From Chamaecyparis obtusa (lineage: Eukaryota > Streptophyta > Pinopsida > Cupressales > Cupressaceae), in contig BSBK01003566.1 of the NCBI GenBank assembly GCA_027943335.1, positions 213,501 through 277,500 of the forward strand: a stretch of DNA of 64,000 bases, given 5' to 3'. Each line of letters starts with the position of its first letter. Positions within the stretch are counted from its first letter, which is position 1. Below the pieces are notes generated by a model, which saw nothing but the letters and a program-made list of their open reading frames with translations, was not told where the DNA came from and ran no database searches. Shown in pieces: positions 22,401 through 33,753 of the stretch. Position numbers and translations under genes: made by a program.

Positions 22401-22991
22401 CCAACTAGCAACTCCAAGGCCAATACCATGCAAGGTAGGAATTTAAAGCCACCTCCCTTTTACATATCTTTAATTATTGGGAAATCTTTAGTGCATAATT
22501 GTATGGTAGATAGTGGAGCTACTAGCACTGTAATGCCCAAGAAAGTGGCTGATCAATTAGGACTTAAATATGAACCCTTCCAAAAGAAGGTTACACAACT
22601 TGATGGATCCTCAGTCAGTACTATAGGTGTGGCCAAGGATACCAGTCTAATTCTCCATGCTAGTCCTAATTTTTCCATTCTCCTTGACATATATATCATA
22701 GATCTCCCTGCATTGTTTTCCATATGTCTCTCAAGAGAGTTCACAGCCAAGATAGGAGGTTATCTTTCTTTCAACTGGTCTCACATGATCTTTCATACAA
22801 GGTATGGTACCAAAGTCACCATTAAATCAGAAGCCTTAGCAGTACATCATATAGAGCCATATGTGCCTAATTCCATCAATACTAATTGTCCTATATTTGA
22901 TGACAATGATTTCCCAACCATTAGTGAAGAAAACACCAAAATAGAAAATATCCCCGATTTTCTCCTAGATGAAAGAACCTCAAAGATCTAG
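22401..22991 (+). pseudogene. pro: Element B aspartic protease
   Basis: In frame with gag. Active site MVDSGATSTVMP at about 22501-22535 (classic DSGA), strand LILHASPNFSILLDIYII, and a C-terminal region SICLSREFTAKIGGYLSFNW. It continues into a short acidic tail ending at a TAG after DERTSKI. Apart from the terminal stop this part is open. Confidence 0.88.
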
Positions 22992-23015
22992 GAGAGTCTT
23001 GTTTGGGATTTTGGT

Positions 23016-23483
23016 TTGGGGAGTTATCTGATCCAAGAAAGTGGAGCCATAGAACCAAGCCTTCTCAAAGAATACACTGATTCGAATGATCAGGATAGTC
23101 AGGTCTGGGAACTATTTTTTGATGGGGCTAGAAATAGACATGGTTCTAGTGGAGGTGCTATGCTAGTGTCCCCAAAAGGAGAAAGGTATTACACTACCTT
23201 TAGATTCAGTTTTTCCTGCACCAGCAACACTGCAGAGTATGAAAGTCTGGTTAATGGACTAGAATGGGCTAGAAAAAGAGGGCTTAAAGCGTTAAAAGTA
23301 TATGGTGATAGTGAACTTGTTGTCAGCCAAGTAAGAGGGATGAGTGCAACCAAAAATGATGTCATGAAAGCATACAAGCATAGAGTTTTGGATGCAATTG
23401 AAGATTTCCATGCTTTCAATATCGTTGCTATCCCTAGAAAATTAAATCAAAATGCTGATAGGTTAGCTGCTATTGGATCTTAG
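23016..23483 (+). pseudogene. aRNH: Element B archaeal-type RNase H, located upstream of RT
   Basis: Complete RNase H fold with all four acidic positions: D in WELFFDGARN, E in NTAEYESLVNG, D in KVYGDSELVVSQV and D in NADRLAAIG. It follows the protease in the same frame after one TAG. In A and C the related domain follows the RT-linked RNase H instead. The RT-linked RNase H of B has lost its first Asp, so this would be the working nuclease. The domain is open from end to end despite the broken neighbours. Confidence 0.9.
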
Positions 23484-23880
23484 TTTGACATCCCTAATAG
23501 CATTTCAAAAGAGGCAGATTAGCAGCACATCAAGATTATTGTCAGACCTTCAATTCCTGATAATAATATTAATTGGCAAGTGTTTGACAATGATGAACAA
23601 ATTCTACAATTCTTGTTTGAAGAAGATGTCTTTTCAAGGCACAATCAAAAGAGATTATCACAGAACTATGGTGATCAAGTGATACAACTTAGATCTAATA
23701 AGATGCCTAAAGGTCTTGTCACCTTAGAGACTATCTTCAACAAGGATGATGAAGTCAAGAAAAATAAAGCTGTCCTGGTAGTCCAGGAGGAACATTGTAT
23801 TGAATTAGAATTGGAGCCAGGTAAGAGCCTACAATTTGGAAAAGTAAACACTAATTCAGAAAAAACAAGCTTACACTAAA
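23484..23880 (+). pseudogene. Element B linker before RT
   Basis: Region with VRPSIPDNNINWQVFDNDEQI and LVTLETIFNKDDEV, a conserved-looking acidic linker. Two TAG stops near its start. The frame shifts by one within the A-run at about 23857-23873, after which RT is read in another frame. Confidence 0.65.
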
Positions 23881-24830
23881 TTATTTAGAGAATTTAGTGA
23901 TGTTTTTTCATGGGGGTATGAAGACCTCAAGGGTTTTGATCCTACCCTTGCTCAGCACACTATTGAATTGGAGCCTAATGCTAAACCAGTAAGGAAAAAG
24001 CAAATGCATGTTAATCCCAAGCTTGAACCACTTATGCATAAGGAAGTACTCAAACTAATAGAAAGTGGCATCATCTACCCCATCAAACATACTAGTTGGG
24101 TTTCCAACCTTGTTCTTGTCAGGAAGAAGAATGGGGAGCTGAGGTTATGTGTTGATTTTAGGGATTTGAACATAACCTCATTAAAAGACCACCATCCACT
24201 ACCCTCTATGGAAAAAATTCTACAATGTGTCTCTAGATCCGAGAGATTCTCATTGTTGGATGGCTATTCAGGATACAATCAAATCTTAGTGAAAGAAGAG
24301 GATCAATATAAGATTGCATTTACAACCAAGTGGGGAACCATGGCATATCAGAAGATGCCCTTTGGTTTGTCAAATGCAGGTGCTACATTTCAAAAGGCAA
24401 TGGATATGGCCTTTAAGAGCCTCATGTAGAAGTTTGTGCTAGTCTACCTAGATGACATAACTATCTACTCAAAGCATGCAGTAGACCACATCAGACATTT
24501 GAGGTGGATTTTTGAAAGATGCAGAGAATTTGGGATATCCCTTAATCCCAAGAAATGTGTGTTCGCAGTTCATGAAGGAAAACTATTGGGATATGTAGTA
24601 TCCAAAGAAGGAATTACAGTGGACCCTGAGAGAATTGTAGCCATCTTAGAACTACCATTACCACATCACAAGAAAGGTCTCCAATCTTTCATAGGAAAGA
24701 TTAACTTTGTTAGGAGATTCTTGCCTAACATTGTAGAGTTACTCAAGCCTTTGACAACCATGTTGAAGAAGGGTTCAGCCTTCAGTTGGACCAAAGAAGG
24801 AAAAGTTAACTTCCAAGCTATTAAAGAAGC
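23881..24830 (+). pseudogene. RT: Element B reverse transcriptase
   Basis: Gypsy RT with FSWGYEDLKGFDP, PVRKKQMHVNPK, WVSNLVLVRKKNGELRLCVD, FRDLNITSLKDHHPLPSM, LLDGYSGYNQI, MPFGLSNAGATFQKAM, then the catalytic VYLDDITIYS (24440-24470) and LNPKKCVFAVHEGKLLGYVV. One TAG (24427-24429) stands for Q just before FVLVYLDD. Otherwise open. Confidence 0.92.
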
Positions 24831-25257
24831 CTTAACAGAAACTCTTACTCTCCTAAACCCAAATTTCAGTAAGGATTTTATCCTTTATGCTTATGGGGGT
24901 CATGATGCTATATCTGCAATGTTGACTCAAGAAAATGCTAAAGGATTGGAGCAGCCTATTGCTTTCTTTAAAAAAGGTTTAGAAGAGTATGAACAAAGAT
25001 ACTCTTTTGTAGAAAAGCATGTTCTTGCTATGGTAAAGAGCCTCAAAAAATTTAGACATTTGTTGACCCATAGCAAGGTGCATTTGATGGTTACTCACCC
25101 AAGTGTCAAAGAATTTTTGCTTTCTAAGGACCTAAATGAAAAAAGAGCTGGTTGGATCAATAAGGTGATGGAATATGACATAGATATTTAGATTACCAAG
25201 CTGGTTAGAGGAAGAGGTCTTTGTGAGCATCTGGCAGAAGATGAAAGTTCATAGAAA
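24831..25257 (+). pseudogene. RH: Element B RT-linked RNase H (catalytic Asp lost)
   Basis: Follows RT: FILYAYGGHDAISAMLTQ, PIAFFKKGLEEYEQRYS, EKHVLAMVKSLKKFRHLL. The usual first catalytic Asp (xDAS) is absent in LYAYGG. TAG at 25189-25191 and a further stop at about 25252 before integrase. Confidence 0.82.
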
Positions 25258-26589
25258 TTGGAATACATAGATGCATCTATGGTGGTGCATTCTATAGGAG
25301 AGCAAGCCAAGGCAGCTAGCTGGTTGCCTAATATGATCAATTATTTGAAGACAGGACAATGTCCTGCAGGCCTAGATTCAACAAAAAGGAGGTATTACAA
25401 GTTACAATCTGTTCTTTTTGTGCTGATAGATGAAATTCTTTTTAGAAAGGATCACAATGGTGTCCTTCTAAGATGCATAGATTCAGAAAGGGTTGTAGAT
25501 GTCTTATTTGAGTTTCATGATGGAGCTTCTGGTGGCCATTTCTCTCCTAGGACTACAGCTTTTAAGATCATGAGGGCTGGATACTATTGGCCATCTATCT
25601 TCAAAGATAGTCATGATTATGTTAGAAGATGCGTCAAATGTGCTATTTTTGCAGGGAAAGAAAGATTTGCAACTCTGCCCATACAACCAGTCAAAATAGA
25701 GCAGCCCTTCATGAAGTGGGGTATAGATTTCATTGGCATGATTAACCCTCCATCTAGTGTAGGACACAGGTGGATAATCATTGCAACTGATTATTTCACT
25801 AGGTGGACAGAGGCAGTTTCTTTAAAAGAAGCTAATGAGAATGTTGTTTTAAGTTTTTATGATGACATCATTCATAGATTTGGCATTCTAGATTCTATAG
25901 TTTCAGATAATGCATTAGCATTTACAGGCCTCAAAGTCTTAGAGTGTGCAGTCAAGAAGGGCATCTATCTGAATACAAGTTCCAATTACTATCCTCAAGG
26001 GAATGGTTTGGAAGAATCAACAAATAAGAATCTGATTAGAATAATAAAAAAGACCCTGCAAGACAGTCAAAGGGACTGGCATACCAAATTGAGATCTGCC
26101 TTGTGGTTAGATAGAATTACTCCAAAGAAAATTATTGGTAATTCTCCATACATGTTGGTGTATGGTAGAGAGGCTAAGTTATCTATTTCAACTGAATTAC
26201 TAGCTTTGGACTTGGCCACTCAGTATGCCTTGTTTGAAGAAAGTGATCCTATGCAAATCCGATATGCCCAGTTGATGGAGCTAGAAGAGATCAGAGATAA
26301 ATCAATGCAAGATATGGCATTCCATTAGAGTCAAACAAAGAGAAGCTTTGATAAAAGAGCTAGGGGCAAAAACTTCAAGGTTGGAGATGTAGTTCTCAAA
26401 TGGGATGAGTTCAGGTCAAAACCTGGCAAGCACACAAAGTTTGATTCCTTTTGGGGTGGGCCATTTGTTATAACAGAGTGCAGAGGATCCAATGCTTTTC
26501 AGCTTTCAACCCTTGAAGGAGATGCCCTACCAATCTCAGTGAATGGTTTCCACTTGAAGCCTTACTTTGAGGTTAATCCCTCTTTATAG
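25258..26589 (+). pseudogene. INT: Element B integrase
   Basis: Zinc finger H4H...C2C in EFHDGASGGHFSP and YVRRCVKC. Core with WGIDFIGMI (first D), SIVSDNALAFTG (second D) and YPQGNGLEESTNK (E). C-terminal part NFKVGDVVLKWDEF, GPFVITEC, HLKPYFEVNPSL and TAG at 26587-26589. No chromodomain. One TAG at 26326-26328; otherwise open over more than 350 codons. Confidence 0.92.
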
Positions 26590-26811
26590 GTCCTTCTTGT
26601 AAATTCTTGTAAATATGTTTCTTATTTTCTTTCCCTGCTTTCTAGGTTAGTTCCTATTTCCCAAGAAGTGCGCGTGCACAGGTTTGTCTTCCTAGTTCAT
26701 TTTTTGTCCCTGTCAAGTTTTTGTGTTGAGAAATGACCCCATGCCCAATGGATATGTCAAGATAACTAGTCAATGTCTAGCAGGCTGACATCCTGCAGAG
26801 GTCGCCAAAAG
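26590..26811 (+). other. Element B 3' untranslated region
   Basis: Short T-rich stretch, then CTGCAGAGGTCGCCAAAAG just before the 3' LTR, the only candidate polypurine tract and a weak one. No gene. Confidence 0.55.
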
Positions 26812-27099
26812 TGTTGCCCAATTTTCCCTCTCGTTCATTTTCGGCCACAATCCTATTTTCCAATGAAATGCTCAAGTGTCGAAAACCCAGTGTGTTTTTG
26901 ACCTCCTCTCTGCAGGCTCAGGTTGTTTCTGCCTTTTGTTCCAAAAGCTCGATGTGTTTTTGACCCCCCGCTCTGAAAGTTTAGTGTGTTTTCGACCTTC
27001 GCTCAAAAACCATTTGTGTTTTCGACCCTAAGTGCGCAACTTTGATAGGTGGGTCCTAGTTCCTCAAGGCTGTGATAGTGTAGCGAAGATCCAACAACT

Positions 27100-28094
27100 T
27101 TCACATGATCACATGGGATCTTCCAATCCCATGAGATCATATGACAACTGTTGATGCGGTATCAGAAGATCGGCAGTCAACAACAAGGTGGTGGTCAGTG
27201 GTAGCATTTCTTGGTTGGTCACATGATTGCATGGGCTCTTCCAAGCCCATGCGACCATGCGACAAACCGTCAGCAGTTCATGGTGGGCATCCTGCTATCA
27301 ACTCCAACGTCTAGCGGTCAGTGGTAGCATCATGTGGTTGGTCACATGATCGCATGCGGCCTCTTGACCACATGTGAGCATGCGACAAGCGGTCAGCGAC
27401 GGGCTTTGACTCTTGCGGTGGGCTTGCGGTTTGGTGACGTGTCCGATTTGTGGTGGGCCATCGACAATGTAACATATGCCCCCATAGATTCAAGATCTAC
27501 AGTGGTCGCATGTTCACATGGGATCTTCCAATCCCATGTGATCATGCGACTACCGTAGGATCCTTCTGATGCTTCTAGTTGGTGTGGTTGTGGGTCTAGC
27601 CGTGTGGTTGGCTCCTGTTGGGCCACGTGGCAGGGTTTGGAAAATGTGATATTTTGCGGGGGCCAGGTAGGTTTTCAAAGGGCTGTCGCGTGATCACATG
27701 AGGACTTTTGAGCTCATGTGATCATGCGACCAATGTGATTTTAAAGCAGTGCGGGCCTGACAAGTAAGCAAGTTTGCAAGTGCGCGGTTAACAAATTTCT
27801 TGTAGTCGCTAGATGAACCTGGGGTTAAGGAAAAGTTCACACGACTTGGCAACTAGGAAGAAATGAACCCAAGGTAAACCAGGGTTAAGTTTGACAAGTG
27901 TGATGTCTTGCGGGTCTCGAGCGATGGTTATGTGGTGGTAGGGCAAGTTTTCAAAAGCTTGTCGCATGATCGCATCAAGGCCTTTCGAGCTCATGCGATC
28001 ATGTGACCATTGACATTTTCGAAGGGTGGAGGCAAGTTTTCAAAATCTTATCACATGATTGCATGAAGGCCTTTCAGCTCATGTGATCATGTGA
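27100..28094. repeat. Seven long hairpins in the element B 3' LTR
   Basis: Equivalents of the 5' LTR set at about 27100-27145, 27218-27263, 27341-27386, 27497-27558, 27684-27730, 27961-28007 and 28051-28094. Arms are less perfect than in the 5' copy because many CG dinucleotides have become TG or CA, for example GTCACATGATTGCATGGG. Confidence 0.85.
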
Positions 28095-28503
28095 CCATTG
28101 CTTTGTCAAAGTGGTGTAGCCTATTTTCAAGGACTCTCTTCTAAGGTGAATGTTGCAGGCACGGGTAGCTCAAGAAATTTATGTCGCTAGGGCATGCATA
28201 GTTAAGGGAAGATGATGAGGAGGTCTAGGCAGCCATTAGGGGTTATTTTTTTTTGTCTTGGAAAGGTACCAGTGTGAATTCATGGCATGACTTTGTGCAA
28301 AAAAGAGTGATAAATCCAGGTTGTTTATCTGTAGGTTAATTGCGGTATAGGGTTGGGGCACGCAAATGAAATATCTGATCGGCCATGATATTTACAGAGC
28401 ACATTTATGATCAGAAGTGACTAGTTTTAGGGTTGATTATTCTATTACAGATTTATGTAACCCTAAGGAGATATTTTTGATTCTTGCCTGCATGCAGGGG
28501 ATG

Positions 28504-28511
28504 TATATATT
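28504..28511 (+). promoter_or_regulatory. Likely TATA box of element B 3' LTR
   Basis: TATATATT, conserved copy of the box at 19478-19485. Confidence 0.45.
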
Positions 28512-29334
28512 CTTTTTTGGGAGCCTGTAGTGCTCAGAATTCACATGTTTGTAAAACAGAAAGCCTGTTTCTTGGGAAGCTATCTGTGGCATTTCTTTTT
28601 GCCCCTTTGGCTTTCCACATCCTGTAGATTCTCATTGATGAATTCAAACATTGCAAAGTATTCTGTGACATTCTTGTTGTCCTCATGCTTGCTTGTCTGG
28701 ATTACCTCTTATTGAATTCAGTATATGTATGTTTCAGTAACTCTTAGGTTTTTCCTGATTCCTCTTTCTTTCTACAATTCATGTGTATGCTGGTGAATGA
28801 TCTGATTTGAATGCTTTTGTGGACATACTTCCACCCCTGGAAATCTGTCTCATTCATATACCCAATTGCAGAGATGAATGTTTGTCTGCAGGTTGTAGTC
28901 TGTGTCTGACTCTTTAGGAGCACTGTTGTCTTGAGAAATTCCCTTTTTCTACATAGTATTCCTTTATTGCAGATCCCTCTATAAAATACTTATGTAGCCC
29001 TATTCATTGAGTTGTAATCTCCTAGACCTAGGATTGTGTACTGGTTTCATCCTTCATACTGCAATTCATACTCTATTTTCGGTTCATCACCTAGTAGGAT
29101 ATATTTTCTTTCAGTCTTTTCCCTTTTTATGCATTCCTTCTATCCCTTTCCTCTCAAAGTTTACTTTCCTGTTAGAAGCAAATCAAGGTGACTATCCAAG
29201 AGGAACCAACCTAGAATCTGGAGGTCTCATCTTGGTTAGCAAAAGGTCCCACAACCTTGAGATGATTCCCTTATTATACTGAGTTATCAAGACTACGAGA
29301 GCTTGAACTAAGGGTGCAAATTTAGTGTATAACA

Positions 29335-30039
29335 CTAATCATACTGGTTAGTGAGAACTGAACTACAGAATAATTACCGAGCTACAAAGAGTAATTACCG
29401 ATAGATGGTAAGTTGTTATTGTATTGAATTTGAAGTGATACATTGATTAGAAAGATATGAATGAGCTAAACATTAATTTGTAAACTGAAATTGAAGTTTT
29501 TTCAAGGTAGATCATCTACTGTTACATATTTAACCATTGTACACAGTCAAATCTCTTAATCGAGTGGACTATGAAAGTCTTTTGATGTTTCATTCATAGA
29601 GTGAACATTTTTATCCTGTCAACCCTAGAGTGATTGTTGGTTGGATGATAACTTCTGGTCTAAAATCCTCTCACAAGGTCACACCTAATAGTGTATTTGT
29701 AACCTTTAACAGGGTTGGGTCTTCACCGACCTCACTTCAGAAGAATGAATATTTTTGGGTTACTGGTCCCAGGTGGTTTTTCCCTTCACAGGGTTTCCAC
29801 GTTAAATCTCTTGTGTTATGTGTTGATTGTGATATTTGCTTGTTATCATACTTTGCATATTACATGTTAGATTTGATCGGTAACTAGTATAAGTTTTAGA
29901 CTGATAATCAGTAAAAGCACAAACAGTGAAAGTATTTTATGTTTACCAAGTAGCAGAAGTTGAAGAATTTGTTTTGGATTATACATTTTGATTTGGGACA
30001 CTGGATAACTGATTCACACCCCTCTCATTTATTCTAACA
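29335..30039 (+). repeat. Copia 3' LTR, right part
   Basis: Continuation of the LTR broken by element B; begins with the second copy of CTAAT and ends CTCATTTATTCTAACA at 30039, after GATTCACACCCCTCT, a usual copia LTR ending. The chromovirus integrase starts directly after it. Confidence 0.72.
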
Positions 30040-30228
30040 TTACATGGTTTGACAAAGAGTATAGTTTTAGATCGGGATACTAAGTTTGTTGGATATTTAT
30101 GGCGTGCATTGTGGAAGAAGTTAAAGATAGATTTGAAGTTTAGTTCATCACATCATTCATAGACTGATGGACAAACAGAAGTGGTGAATAGAAGTTTGGA
30201 GAATTTTTTGAGATGTTTGGTTGGGGAT
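30040..30228 (+). pseudogene. INT: Chromovirus integrase, central part
   Basis: Ty3/gypsy integrase core starting at LTKSIVLDRDTKFVGYLW (second catalytic Asp), then ALWKKLKIDLKFSSSHHS, TDGQTEVVNRSLENFLRC (catalytic E). One stop. Cut on the left by the copia insertion and on the right, after CLVGD, by the solo LTR at 30229. The reading frame resumes at 31146. Confidence 0.85.
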
Positions 30229-31145
30229 TGTATACACCTAAAAATGGTCATCTAGACTATTAGCCCCTTTTGCTAAATCATCAATTGCTTGCTCTTGATC
30301 AAATCCTAGCTCTATCATTTATTCGATTATTTTCTATGGGCTAACCATCTTATCTTAAGTCTTTATTTATTTAAAAGGAATATTTCCTCCCCTTTTAATA
30401 AATAAAAAGCCCCCACTTTTCCTCTTATCCTAAGTTGCACAAATAAAGCATTATTCTTATTTTATAAAAAAGGGAAAAGCACTTTTTATCTCATATGGAC
30501 ACAAAAGTCAACTCCTATTTTCTCATTGGAGGATACTTGTGCACATGGATTGCTCCTCTTTTAAGCTCCACCGTTGATTAAATATTTTGCCTCTTAATCT
30601 CCATGGTCCATTTCTCCTCATTTCCTATAGAAGAAGAGCTCTTTTCTTCATTCTAGATCCCCCAACTTTTTATGCTAACTTTATGCTACAGGATTTCTAG
30701 GTCACTTTGGAGCTTTTGAAGATTTGGAGCATTCTTGCATTCTACATCCCATTCTTGCATTCTTAGCTTAGCATCATATTTATGCTTTCTTAGATTAGCT
30801 TCATTTCTATGCTCTAGATTAGCTCACATAGATTAATTAGCTTGGGTTGTAACACTTGCATATTTCCTTTCATAGCTTAGCTTGCATTTCCATTTCTAGC
30901 ATAGCATTGCATTGCATTTTCATTCTTGATTCTTGAGGATATTGGCATTCTTGCCCTTGTCTTCATTGAATCTCCCATTGCCTGGTTTACTAGCAAGGTT
31001 ATAGGCTAAATAGCTCTAGCTGAGAGCATTCTTAAAAACCCTTGCACTCCATGCCTAGGGAGCTATGGATCGATTTGTGAGGGCTCATTCTTGAGTTTCC
31101 TTGCATGTAATGATCCATAGAAGTGTGACACATTTATAGCACACA
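30229..31145 (+). repeat. Solo LTR of the element C family
   Basis: 917 bp, starts TGTATACACCTAAAAATGG and ends CACACA, flanked by a perfect GGGAT duplication (30224-30228 and 31146-31150). It aligns through most of its length with the reverse complement of the element C LTRs (for example GGGCTAACCAT, AGGAATATTTCCTCCCC and CCACCGTTGATTAA). It is clearly older than C. Internal sequence was presumably lost by recombination between two LTRs. Confidence 0.9.
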
Positions 31146-31853
31146 GGGATAAGCCAACAGGATGGGATTTGATTTTATCATAGGCATAATTTTCATACAA
31201 TAATTTTTTCAATAGGAGCATTGGTAAATCACCATTCTAGGTTGTATATGGAAGTAGTCCCATAAATGCATCTGAGTTGAGAAAGATAGATAAAGGAGAA
31301 ATAAGTAGTGCTGAAGCTGAGGATTTTGCTAAACATTTGAAGAACATCCATGACGAGGTGAGGAAGCACATTACCAAGATGAATGCATAGTATAAGGCTA
31401 ATGTATATGAGAAAAGGAGGCATAGTGAATTTTAGGTTGGGGATGAAGTCATGGTTCATTTGTGGAAGGAATGATTTCCAATAGTTACATACAAAAAGTT
31501 GAAAATGAAGATGTTTGGGCCATGTAAGATACTAAAGAAGCATGATTCAGGAAATGCATATGAGGTCAAGTTTCCTACTGAGCTGAATATTTCACTAGTA
31601 TTTAGCATTTCAGATCTAACAAAGTATCATAAAGGAGGTGTTGAAGATGAGATCACAGAAGCACAATGGAGTATTGCAGCAACTACTTCAGCTACCAAGG
31701 AGATTGAGGATATATTGGATAGTCATGTTGGTAGAAGCACAAGGAACATGACATATGAAGAATATCTGGTCAGATGGAAAGGATGACCTGTTGAAGATTC
31801 ATCATGGCTAACAAGGGAGGAGGTTAACCATCTTGGTTTTCCTCTTCACACCT
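31146..31853 (+). pseudogene. INT-CHD: Chromovirus integrase C-terminus with chromodomain
   Basis: Continues the broken integrase: DKPTGWDLILS, NRSIGKSPF*VVYGSSP, then a long C-terminal domain (GDEVMVHLWKE, MFGPCKILKKHDSGNAYEV, SISDLTKYH) and a chromodomain IEDILDSHVGRSTRN, EEYLVRWKG*PVEDSSW (about 31700-31810). Chromodomains steer these elements to particular chromatin. About five stops, no clear frameshift. Ends at TGA (31853 region). Confidence 0.88.
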
Positions 31854-32878
31854 GAGACATGATAGGATCACTTCTCAAACTACCCCGAGTGTCTGATGTA
31901 GGAGCATCTTGGGTGTAAGACCAATCTTGCATCACCCAAAAATATTTCTAGTCTATTTTCAATAAGGGCTATCTTGTGTGGAGTTGCTATATATGGAAAC
32001 TTACTATTTTTAGTAGGTTGGTCATACGATCTCAAAATGTTCTGATTTCATAGGTGGAGGTTCATCTTAGTCATTTTAGTCTACCAATTGAGTTTCATTG
32101 CCACATCATCTGTATTGGTGAAGTTATTGAGGTTTTTGGGTACAAAATATTTGAGCTCAATTTTGAAGGCCTTAGAGGCTCCAGATTGCGATAGACCTCG
32201 GGCTCACTAGAGCTTGCGCGAGTTAAGCACTATAGATCAAGTCCTGTCATTTCTGAAATGTGGTTATAATAGAAAAATGGAGCTACAGTTAGAAAGTTAT
32301 GGCCTTCGGAAGTTGGGCTACCTAAAAACATATTTTGTAATTATTTTGAGCTGACCATAATGTAATAATTATGAAAAATAAATAATTCTAGGGATAGTCA
32401 GCCTTAAGGGCTATATTTTTTAAACCTTCTCAGTCGGTGGAAATTGCCTATATAAGAAAGGCCCATAGTGTTGTCTAGGGCAGTTCTGGGTAGTAGATCT
32501 GGGTAATGATTCGAGGATTTATCCTACATAATATTGTAAGAGAAAATGCCCATGTGGTTTTGCATATTATAATTCTAAAATTCATAATTCCACATTTGTG
32601 GAGATAATAAGAAGCCCATTTTCTAGTCTTGCAAATTGTTATTGTTTCTCTATTTCTATTATGTGTTTGTGGTATTAAGGGGAGAACCCTTCATCAGTTC
32701 TTATCTGTAGTAGAGTCTTAATTACATCACTAGAGCTTGTAGGTAATCTTCAACATTGTCTTTCATATACAACTCCCCAGTAGAGTCACCAATCTGTAGG
32801 TTCCCAAAATCGTAGATTGGAAATCCAAGAGCTTTGCCAATTATCCTATAGGATTGCTTCAATCAGTCTTGGCCAACA
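31854..32878 (+). repeat. Probable chromovirus 3' UTR and 3' LTR
   Basis: Directly follows the chromodomain stop. A candidate LTR starts TGTAGGAGCATCTTGGGTG at 31897 and ends GGCCAACA at 32878 (982 bp), with a TATATAAG core promoter at 32449-32456. No polypurine tract is convincing and the other LTR is not in the window, so the borders are tentative. Confidence 0.5.
32449..32456 (+). promoter_or_regulatory. TATA box in the probable chromovirus LTR
   Basis: TATATAAG in TTGCCTATATAAGAAAGG, at a sensible distance (about 430 bp) from the candidate LTR 3' end. Confidence 0.5.
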
Positions 32879-33753
32879 GATGGCAATAATCTTATTCCCC
32901 TACACTTTAGGCTTCGCTAGACCTAGGTGGGTAAACCCTCACCCCAAACACTAAGGTACCTTTATATAGTGAATTTAAAATTTTAATGATTTCTCAAAAA
33001 AGTGGCAAATGGTTCTTGAGATTGATCAAGATTCAAAAAATCTTGTTTTTGTTTGAAATGAAAGAACTTCATTGCTCTTGCAATGTAAAAAAAACCTTCT
33101 TTGAGAAAATACATAGGTCAGTCCCTTATCCAACTCATTGGGTGGAATGTAGTCAAGCTTTGTTTGAACCTTCATTTACACTCTATAATTAAACTTTTGA
33201 TTCCCTCCTCCGTGACATCAAGGATGAATTGGTCATAATATTTATTTTTAGTCTAAATGAATTTAATTCCTTAGTAGGAAACCAATTAGACAAGGAATTG
33301 TATAGATGAGAGATTCATATACAACCCATGATACTCAAAAACTAACATTTAAAACTTTAATTCTATTACATCTAACAGTAAAGAAGGAATTATTGAAGCT
33401 GAAAATGCAAAGGACCAATCCAATCAAAAACAATGAACTTACTTCCTCAACCTTGGACATAAAATAGGTTTTCTTTGTATTAATAAAAAAAGTGAATACA
33501 ATTGATTCGCACTTTGGTTGTAGTCACTTTCCATACATATTATCTACCTATAATAATATCATCATAGTACTATTATATCTATCATATTAGTCTCTATTCT
33601 CAATGTTTGTTGTGGTATACCATCTTACACAAAATTGATTAGATGCAAACAAGCTTCCAACCGACACAACTATTCCTATAAACTAACTACTTGCAACTGA
33701 GAGTGTCTAAATTACAATAAGACAAATAAACTAAAACTAAAACATAAAGAAAA
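32879..33753. other. No feature recognised
   Basis: AT-rich sequence with no coding similarity seen. It may include further chromovirus or downstream sequence of the minus-strand gene that ends at 33754. Confidence 0.5.

Larger units (their letters stand above)
17771..29334 (+). mobile_element. Element B: complete Tat-like Ty3/gypsy retrotransposon
   Basis: 11.56 kb with both LTRs, a perfect CTAAT target duplication, a primer binding site and full gag-pol. Domain order is gag, protease, archaeal-type RNase H, RT, RNase H, integrase, so the extra RNase H is upstream of RT, unlike A and C. The 3' untranslated region is only about 220 bp and there is no antisense gene. Each LTR carries seven long hairpins. 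By eye the LTRs differ by a few percent, with many CG to TG/CA changes. One frameshift and about a dozen stops make it non-functional. Confidence 0.93.
26812..29334 (+). repeat. Element B 3' LTR
   Basis: 2523 bp, TGTTGCCC...TATAACA, collinear with the 5' LTR over its whole length including all seven hairpins and the TATA-like box. Differences by eye are mostly C/T and G/A, many at former CG sites. Followed by the CTAAT target duplication at 29335-29339. Confidence 0.93.

Noticed and set aside
23850..23885. Programmed frameshift at an A-run between the RNase H linker and RT of element B
   Set aside because: The shift needed is +1, and the codon phase does not fit the usual -1 slippery heptamer; a single-base insertion in the A-run explains it.
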